Shown in pieces: positions 1 to 5,300 of a DNA stretch of 5,300 nt. Origin of the DNA: an uncultured bacterium (lineage in GTDB: Bacteria; Patescibacteria; JAEDAM01; Absconditabacterales; Absconditicoccaceae). Location: positions 1 through 5,300 of the forward strand of contig CALFEN010000187.1 of the NCBI GenBank assembly GCA_937950065.1, read 5' to 3'. Numbering within the stretch: position 1 is the stretch's first letter; each line of letters opens with the position of its first letter. Made by a program: the position numbers and the translations under genes. The notes under the pieces were generated by a model. It was not told the DNA's origin and searched no databases. It saw only the letters and a list, made by a program, of their open reading frames with translations.

Positions 1-3000
1 TGACAGGCTGACAGTGAAATCTCCATCTTTCCCGGTTTTATTGAATACTACTGGAGAAAGCACTACCTTATCACTTGATCCTAAAAATCTTGGAAGATTA
101 TCAGATATCATCACTTTTTTGTTGGTGATTATTGTAGTCCGTGCTATGCCAACTTTATTATCGGTTGGAGTATTTACCAATACCTCTATATCCCAGGTAG
201 TAAGATTGTCCGGCAAGGCATCGGTCTCTATACTAAAATTTCCATTCGCATCTGTTGTAAAATCCGCTTTCCAAAAAGCTGTATCTTTAAATATTCATCT
301 TTTGCTGTTAGATTTTCATCATTTAATATTTTCACCATCTCATCATTTTTCACCATGAGACATGTCTTTTACTTCCAATTTTTCTATCAAATTTTTGAGG
401 GAAATATAAGTATATGTTCCCAAAAATCTCTTCATATCATAAAAAAATGCATAAGGATTTTTCTTTGGATTTCATTTGAGGGCAAGCACACTTTCATCAA
501 CTACAGCAATACTTCAGTTCGCGTTGACGACAGGATTCCCTGCGTTATCTTTTACAGATATGTTTAATTTTACCTTCTCTCTTGGTTTATAAAACTGTTT
601 ATCTGTCTGTAATTCTATTTTCAAATTCTTATATTCTGTAGAAACTTTTGTAAGACTTATGGCTCTTTTATATATAGGCAAGGGATTTTTGTCCTGACTT
701 CATATCAACAAAGCTTTAACATAGATATTTGGATAGTATTCTTCTTTGATAGGGATAGAAATTTTGTCTCCAAAAGACTTAATATCATGTATAAAATAAT
801 CCAAAATTCCGTCATCTTTTTCTATTACTATAAGAGCCTTACCTGTATTTACAGGAGATTTAAGAGTATATTCCTGTGTATCTCATACATTCATTATCAT
901 TTTGTCTGATACCAAATCGGTTTTATCATTATTTCAAATATCCCAGACCATATATTGATCTCAAGCCACATAGACTTCACTGGAAGAAGAAAAACTCTGT
1001 CCGTTTGTTCAAGTGTATATAGCATTTATCTTGTATTCACCTTCTGACTTTGAAATAATATTAGATTCAAACAATCAACTGTTATTTGATTTTATATCAA
1101 CTTCCTGCTCTACTGTTTCTTTAAGACTATAGTCATTATAAAAAATTCCGTCTACATCCTGTTTTTTGGCTACCTGCCGATCCAGCTTTATAAGTTGAAG
1201 TCTTAGATTAACATTTCATTTTCCTGTAGCATCTGTATTCAATGTTATTCATTTTACATTTATTCCACTTTTTTTGGTATTTCGGTAAGAAGCCTGTATT
1301 CATACATATCCATCTGTTTTGTGCAGCACTACCTGATAAGAAGCACTAACAAGTTTTTGTGTATCAGGATCTGTAACATCTGTACTAAAACTATATATCT
1401 TCTCTCACATCTTTGAATCTTTTGGAAATTCATATTTTAGCATATATTCCCCATTAGAATTTATATCAAAACCTGTGTATTCTAATACCTCATCGTCATA
1501 ACTACATTCTCCCCAGTATAAACAATAAAAATAATCATATCCATTACCAAATTGATAGTCTGAATAATTCTTTGCATCAAAATAATAATCCTGTGCAAGA
1601 ACTGAATATTGTCATTTAGCATTTATCATCTTCCCGCCAAAATAATATGTAGGAGCAACATTGATATCTATACTCTCTCCAAGTAATGCATCCTTTTTTT
1701 CAGAAGACATTTCCACTTTAAAAGTTGGTGTTTTATACTCTTCTATACTAAATACTGCTGTATTCGCTATTTCCACACCTGTATTTATAGCAAATTTAAA
1801 TCTAAATTCTCCCAAACTTACATCTTTTGGGATAGTAAAGGAACCATTGAAATTAGAATTATCATCAATATTTATATCTACATCTTTTATAGATGCATAA
1901 TTAGGATCTATCAATGATAACTTTCATTTTTTAAATTCAGCTTTTTTGAATCACTGCAATGTAAACTGCCTCAATATTCATTTGAAATAAACAGTATCTC
2001 AAGGTTTGTAAATAGGTCTATCTGTATAAAGAAATAGAAAATCTTTTTTTTCTGTTCATTCTCATAGATTATAACCAAAATCATAATTACTCAAACCATC
2101 ATTATCAGAATCTAATATCCCAAAATAATTTCCATTTTGAGCTACTATCAAATCTGAATTTTTATCGATTTCATATATTGATTTATCTTTATCAAATTTA
2201 GTATTCAAACTCTTTACATCATATTTTTGAGTCTTGCTATTATAATTATATCACACAATGTTAAGATCGTTGACAACTTCTGTCCCACTATAATTGGTTG
2301 TAAACAACAATTTTTTATTTTCTGCAGATTCCATTCATAAAGCAAGATTTGATCTCACATACAATGTCATAAAAGTCTTATTGTCTCTATATGTTTCGAC
2401 GTCATCATTTATACTTCATCTCACAAGGATAAAATTCTGTGAAAAATTCTCTCCTAATATATCATTCTCTATATCAAACCGATTATTTGTGAGATTCCAA
2501 TAATCTTTTTTCACTGGTAACTTTTTCGTAACTTCTTTCAAACATTTAGGATTATATGTCTCTTTCCACTTATAAGCATTTATCTTATAATCAAGATAAC
2601 CACTAATATCCATCTGACAAATATTTATAGTAGCTTCCTCCATATTTATAGTCTGTAGATCCAAAACTATAGGTATATTACTCGGAATTACGTTTAGCGG
2701 CTTATTCATTGAAGTATAAAGATATTTATCTATTTCTTGAAGTCATTTAGTTTCTACCTCTTCAATAAAATCTTTACCAAGTTGATTGCCATATCTATCT
2801 TTAATTTTTGCACTTAAATTTATAGTATACTCGGTGTAAGGATTGAATCTTGTATTAAGTTCAAAAAGATATTCTCCTTCCTTGGCATCAGGACAATATC
2901 AATTTTTCAATAAAAGTTTATTTCTAGCATCCTGTCAAAGTCATTGTAAATCTTGATATAATGACCAGATATCCCTTTCTATATGAAAACTTGCTATACG

Positions 3001-4728
3001 TGATGAAGGAGTTGTAAAAACTTTATCATAGGTTTTAGCTTTGGGATCAAGGTAGTCCAGCATATCAGCATATGATATAGGATTATTAAAATAAAAACAA
3101 GATTTGTTATAATCAAGATATCTAAAACTTGTAAGTTTTAATTTAGGAGATGTTTTGTACTCATTTACTATATTCTCTTTCATACTTGGACTCAAAGATT
3201 TTTTGATTATAAGTTTATATACCTTATTGTTTGAAAGACTATATTTGAGGGAAATTCTTACTCTCTGTTTATTTTCTATTTCTCAAGTTTCATTTCACTG
3301 ATTATCATATTGCTTTTCTTTGATATAAGAAATATTATAATCCACGCTTTTACCATCAGATGATACAAAATCAAAATTAGCCTTATTCAAATCTACTGGT
3401 TCTTCAAAAGTCAGATAAAAAAGCATATCATTATTTGGTAAATATAAATAATCATAATTGGACCAATACGGACGCTCTACGCCAGCTTTTCTTAAACTTA
3501 TATATTGAGTATCTACCAAAAATCCTGTTTCAGAAAAAACTTTTTGGTAAATAGCCACGTTATCCAAAAATGGATATGAATTTAATGGAGTATAATTATC
3601 TCAAGTCAAATTTATATTTCAATATTTAGGTTTTATTCATCATGATATTTTAAAATCATAAGACTGAGAATAAATAAAATTCTCATTTTTCAATTTTAAT
3701 ATAAAATTTGTTTCAGAACCAGAAAGTGCTGTAATATCAACATCTTTGACTGTATTTAGTTGTTTACCATTTATATTTTCTGTTGATCTAAAAATTATCC
3801 TTGATTTAAGTTCATTAATATCTACAGGAAAATTAAATGAAATAGGGACTCAATCTTTGGCTCTAAACTTATTTTGATAACCTACTGAAAGTTTTAGTTT
3901 AGGAGTTTTTATCTTTATCTCCTTTCATTCTTTAATAGGATAAAGAAGTCATGGTTTATCTATCACTTTGATAGTATACTCTGTAGCTCCGGACAAAGTG
4001 CCTTGCGGTATAAACTCCAAAACACTTGTAGTAGTCCATTTACATTTTCATTCTATATTTGGAGATATTTCCAACGGACAAGGCAATTCATCTCTTTTGT
4101 CTAAATTAGTCAAAGGGACTACAGGCATATTAAAAAATACTGCAATATTCTGACCAAGATTTTGGACATCTCATTCAGGAACAATTTTTAAGACTTTTAC
4201 TCCGCTAACTACTTCCAAAGTCATGGTATATTCTTTATCAAGTTTTTTACCATCTAGAGATTTTATATTTTGAGAAACGGTCACTGTATATTCTTTGCCT
4301 ACTTCCAAATTTTTGGTCAAGCTGTATCTTATAGTATTTCCACTGATAAGCTGAAGATTACCGTCCACAGATGGAGATATCTTAAAATTCTGATTGGTTA
4401 TAGTAGATGGATCAAGTTCTTTAGAAAAAGAAATGTCGATTTTTCCTATATCAAAAGGAATTTTTCTATAGTTCAAATCAAAATTTGCTGATAAAACTTT
4501 TGGAAAAAGATCTTGTGGAGTAAAAATCTTATAAGTTTTTTGGGCAAAAAATAATATACTTCACAATATTATGACTCACAAAAAAGATAATATAAAATAT
4601 CTATATTTCTGCCAGTTTGAGTTAAAAAATTTCTTCCATTCAAAAGATTTTTTTCAAGTTTGAGTTAAATTGTCCTGTATTTCGGTTGTTTCAGGACTGA
4701 GCTGTTGGTCTTCTTCTTTTTTGGCCAT
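1..4728 (-). CDS. Membrane-anchored bacterial alpha-2-macroglobulin, 3' end beyond the window (UGA = Gly)
   Basis: Probable extracytoplasmic protease trap of the alpha-2-macroglobulin (A2M) family. The frame gives 1,576 codons with about 45 UGA and no UAA or UAG. The ATG at 4728 is the first start after an in-frame TAA at 4756-4758. Visible order: cytoplasmic tail (1-43), transmembrane helix (44-62), SbsA/Big_5-like Ig domain (about 75-172, with IDISFSKELDPSTI), bacterial MG1-like domain (about 177-276, with MPVVPL and a Cys217/Cys229 pair), a long beta-rich stretch (277-888), then the A2M core. Core landmarks are DRPIYKPGDTVYFKG (903-917), EEYKTPTFKVE (996-1006), KALIVIEKDDGI (about 1297-1308), AVVDESVLAL (1408-1417), FKDTAFW (1480-1486), LPDNLTTW (1505-1512) and LPRF (1545-1548). 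No CxEQ thioester motif is present; in the family it lies further on, past base 1. E. coli YfhM has about 1,650 residues, so this protein is probably over 2,000 (inference). Family assignment is very secure; protease trapping is inferred from homologues. Confidence 0.95.
301..477 (-). other. Candidate bait-region segment of the A2M (residues 1418-1476)
   Basis: This segment lies between the AVVDESVLAL strand and FKDTAFW, which is where the protease bait region sits in human A2M. Its second half (SHGEKGGDGENIKGGKSNSK, residues 1457-1476) is hydrophilic and rich in Gly, Lys and Asn, as expected of an exposed flexible loop. Four of its six glycines are UGA, in two tandem pairs (340-345 and 316-321). 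The first half (KRFLGTYTYISLKNLIEKLE) looks structured. The position is seen in the sequence; the bait function is inferred. Confidence 0.5.
2065..3900 (-). other. Extended N-terminal beta-rich region of the A2M (residues 277-888)
   Basis: About 610 residues between the MG1-like domain and the DRPIYKPG landmark. Local sequence looks like repeated beta-sandwich units: segments such as VPISFNFPVDINEL (293-306), DMLFYLTFEEPVDLNKANFDF (434-454) and LFELNTRFNPYTEYTINLSAKIKDRYGNQLGKDF (from about 621) read like Ig-like domains with the motif 'F..PVD...'. Cysteines occur at 544, 612, 704 and 729. In usual bacterial A2Ms the equivalent landmark comes several hundred residues earlier, so this looks like extra Ig-like modules. 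Domain borders cannot be set by eye. Confidence 0.55.
4543..4599 (-). other. Transmembrane anchor of the A2M protein (residues 44-62)
   Basis: Hydrophobic helix YFILSFLGVIILGSILFFA, directly preceded by a basic stretch (KKFFNSNWQKYR). This predicts the N-terminus inside and the rest of the protein outside. Glycines 51 and 56 are both UGA codons, so a standard-code reading would destroy the helix. No lipobox cysteine follows it, unlike E. coli YfhM, which is a lipoprotein. A single-helix anchor fits a cell with one membrane, as proposed for these lineages. Confidence 0.85.
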
Positions 4729-4760
4729 TTTTATTGTATTATAATTAAAAATTTTTTAAA
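4729..4760 (-). promoter_or_regulatory. G-free translation start context, no Shine-Dalgarno; possible second -10 box
   Basis: The 32 bases before the ATG contain no G on the coding strand, so no Shine-Dalgarno pairing is possible. The start is set by the first ATG after an in-frame TAA (4756-4758) and an A-rich run (AATAAAA) next to it. A second TATAAT lies at 4743-4738. If used, it would start transcription almost at the ATG and give a nearly leaderless mRNA, but it has no -35 and may be chance in such AT-rich DNA. Confidence 0.45.
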
Positions 4761-4805
4761 CTGTTTTGGTAACATATTTTCTTATCTCAAATCTCTTATA
4801 CAGAC

Positions 4806-4814
4806 ATTATAACA
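4806..4814 (-). promoter_or_regulatory. Extended -10 promoter element for the A2M gene
   Basis: On the minus strand this reads TGTTATAAT, a perfect TATAAT hexamer (4811-4806) with the TGn extension. No good -35 hexamer is found at 16 to 18 bases; the position holds GCCACT. Extended -10 promoters can work without one. Transcription would begin near 4799 and give a leader of about 70 bases before the ATG. This suggests the A2M gene has its own promoter besides any read-through from the upstream gene. Confidence 0.5.
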
Positions 4815-4825
4815 CTGCTAAATAT

Positions 4826-4858
4826 TCAAGTGGCATTTAGAAAACTCGTTCTCAAGTG
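4826..4858. repeat. Short direct repeat around the promoter's -35 position
   Basis: The heptamer TCAAGTG occurs at 4826-4832 and again at 4852-4858, with starts 26 bases apart. The first copy overlaps the -35 position of the extended -10 promoter. The layout could be an operator pair, but seven bases in AT-rich DNA may be chance. Confidence 0.25.
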
Positions 4859-4912
4859 CAGTTATATTGTTTTTTCTATACAAATATTGTTATAATAAAC
4901 GTACTGATAACA

Positions 4913-5252
4913 CTAATTCACCTCAAAAAAACTGTCCGATTTAGCAATCTCTTGTCAATTTTTGTAAAGTATTACTTGCAAACTATGCCTTCACTGTACC
5001 AAAGACAACGCATCGTCTCTATATATTTGTCCATCTACTATTCGTATGTAAGAATTATAATCAAAATTGGTATCAAAATCAAGCTTTATTTTTTGATTTA
5101 AATCTGAAATCTTGGGATCATACTTATAAACGGAGTCTTTCACTGGTGAAATAATCTCTACAAAATCTTGTTGTTTTGGAGTCAAATTTGCAGGATCATT
5201 CTTTACTTCATTTTTTTCAAGATAATAAACCAACTTTTTAAATATCTCTCAC
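4913..5252 (-). CDS. pbpC: C-terminal end of a PBP1C-type penicillin-binding protein, 5' end lost at contig end (UGA = Gly)
   Basis: The last 112 residues of a gene that stops at TAG (4915-4913). With UGA as Gly the frame is open through three UGA codons (5249-5251, 4991-4993, 4955-4957) and runs into the adapter, so no true start is present. GEIFKKLVYYLEKN resembles the end of a PBP transpeptidase domain. After a linker come IISPVKDSVYKYDP, a polar stretch, RIVDGQIY, LVQGRHSLQV and KSDSFFEVN. This is the pattern of the BiPBP_C domain that ends PBP1C (SP..., DP..., Q+I.L, DG, GRH.L, D..F.V). Two UGA codons sit on conserved glycines of this domain, in QGRHSL and KNGQE. PBP1C is a membrane-bound peptidoglycan glycosyltransferase/transpeptidase. 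The A2M gene 184 bases downstream on the same strand supports the call, because the two genes are neighbours in many bacteria. The catalytic domains are not visible, so the assignment rests on the tail and the context. Confidence 0.8.
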
Positions 5253-5300
5253 AGATCGGAAGAGCGTCGTGTAGGGAAAGAGTGTAGATCTCGGTGGTCG
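5253..5300. other. Illumina TruSeq adapter sequence (artefact)
   Basis: The last 48 bases begin AGATCGGAAGAGCGTCGTGT and match, as I recall it, the reverse complement of the TruSeq universal adapter over their full length. Their G+C content also departs sharply from the AT-rich DNA before them. They are untrimmed library sequence: the biological contig ends at 5252, and coding reads across this join are meaningless. Confidence 0.98.

Noticed and set aside
14..567. Plus-strand open frames at 14-358 and 355-567
   Set aside because: They are antisense to well-conserved A2M motifs and have no recognisable protein features. Lack of stops there is a by-product of the opposite strand's codon use.
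1..4728. Pseudogene or frameshifted A2M broken by many stops
   Set aside because: All interruptions are UGA in a single frame, none are UAA or UAG, no frame change is needed anywhere, and conserved motifs run straight through. Recoding explains it; decay does not.
1..4728. UGA as tryptophan (code 4) or as selenocysteine
   Set aside because: UGA codons fall on conserved glycines and in Gly-Gly pairs, Trp motifs use UGG, and 45 selenocysteines in one protein are implausible.
4888..4912. Inverted repeat TGTTAT/ATAACA just after the PBP stop, as an intrinsic terminator
   Set aside because: The stem is only six weak base pairs, the loop is 13 bases and no U-run follows on the minus strand.
4856..5101. 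Plus-strand open frame of 81 codons over the intergenic region and PBP tail
   Set aside because: It is antisense to the BiPBP_C-like tail, and its Ile/Tyr-rich product is typical of random AT-rich sequence.
5231..5233. TTG as the start of an 80-residue protein
   Set aside because: The frame stays open upstream to the adapter join when UGA is Gly, and downstream of it the protein is the tail of a larger PBP.

Overview
This is an AT-rich stretch (roughly 30% G+C by eye) whose coding is all on the minus strand. It makes sense only if UGA is read as glycine (genetic code 25). One minus-strand frame then runs unbroken from an ATG at 4728 to the window edge at base 1. It has 1,576 codons, about 45 in-frame UGA and no UAA or UAG. 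With the standard code the same DNA breaks into a ladder of fragments of 70 to 100 residues. Code 25 is known from the candidate-phyla-radiation lineages Absconditabacteria (SR1) and Gracilibacteria (BD1-5), so the source is most likely one of these. The window cannot say which.

Layout, read along the minus strand (right to left). Bases 5300 to 5253 are not biological: they match the Illumina TruSeq adapter in reverse complement, so the real contig ends at 5252. Bases 5252 to 4913 hold the last 112 residues of an upstream gene ending in TAG. It looks like the C-terminus of a PBP1C-type bifunctional penicillin-binding protein: the end of the transpeptidase domain, a linker and a C-terminal beta domain (BiPBP_C). 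Bases 4912 to 4729 are a 184-base AT-rich intergenic region with one good extended -10 promoter element and no Shine-Dalgarno sequence. Bases 4728 to 1 encode a very large membrane-anchored bacterial alpha-2-macroglobulin (A2M) that continues beyond the window.

The A2M reads in order: short cytoplasmic tail, one transmembrane anchor, SbsA/Big_5-like Ig domain, bacterial MG1-like domain, about 600 residues of poorly recognisable beta-rich sequence, then the classical A2M core (DRPIYKPG, EEYKTPTF, ALIVIEKDDGI, AVVDESVLAL, FKDTAFW, LPDNLTTW, LPRF). The thioester region would lie past base 1 and is not visible.

PBP1C and A2M genes are neighbours in many bacteria (pbpC and yfhM in E. coli). The accepted idea is that the A2M traps attacking proteases while the PBP repairs peptidoglycan. 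Here the pair occurs in a UGA-recoded lineage, in the opposite order to E. coli, with the A2M held by a transmembrane helix rather than a lipid anchor.
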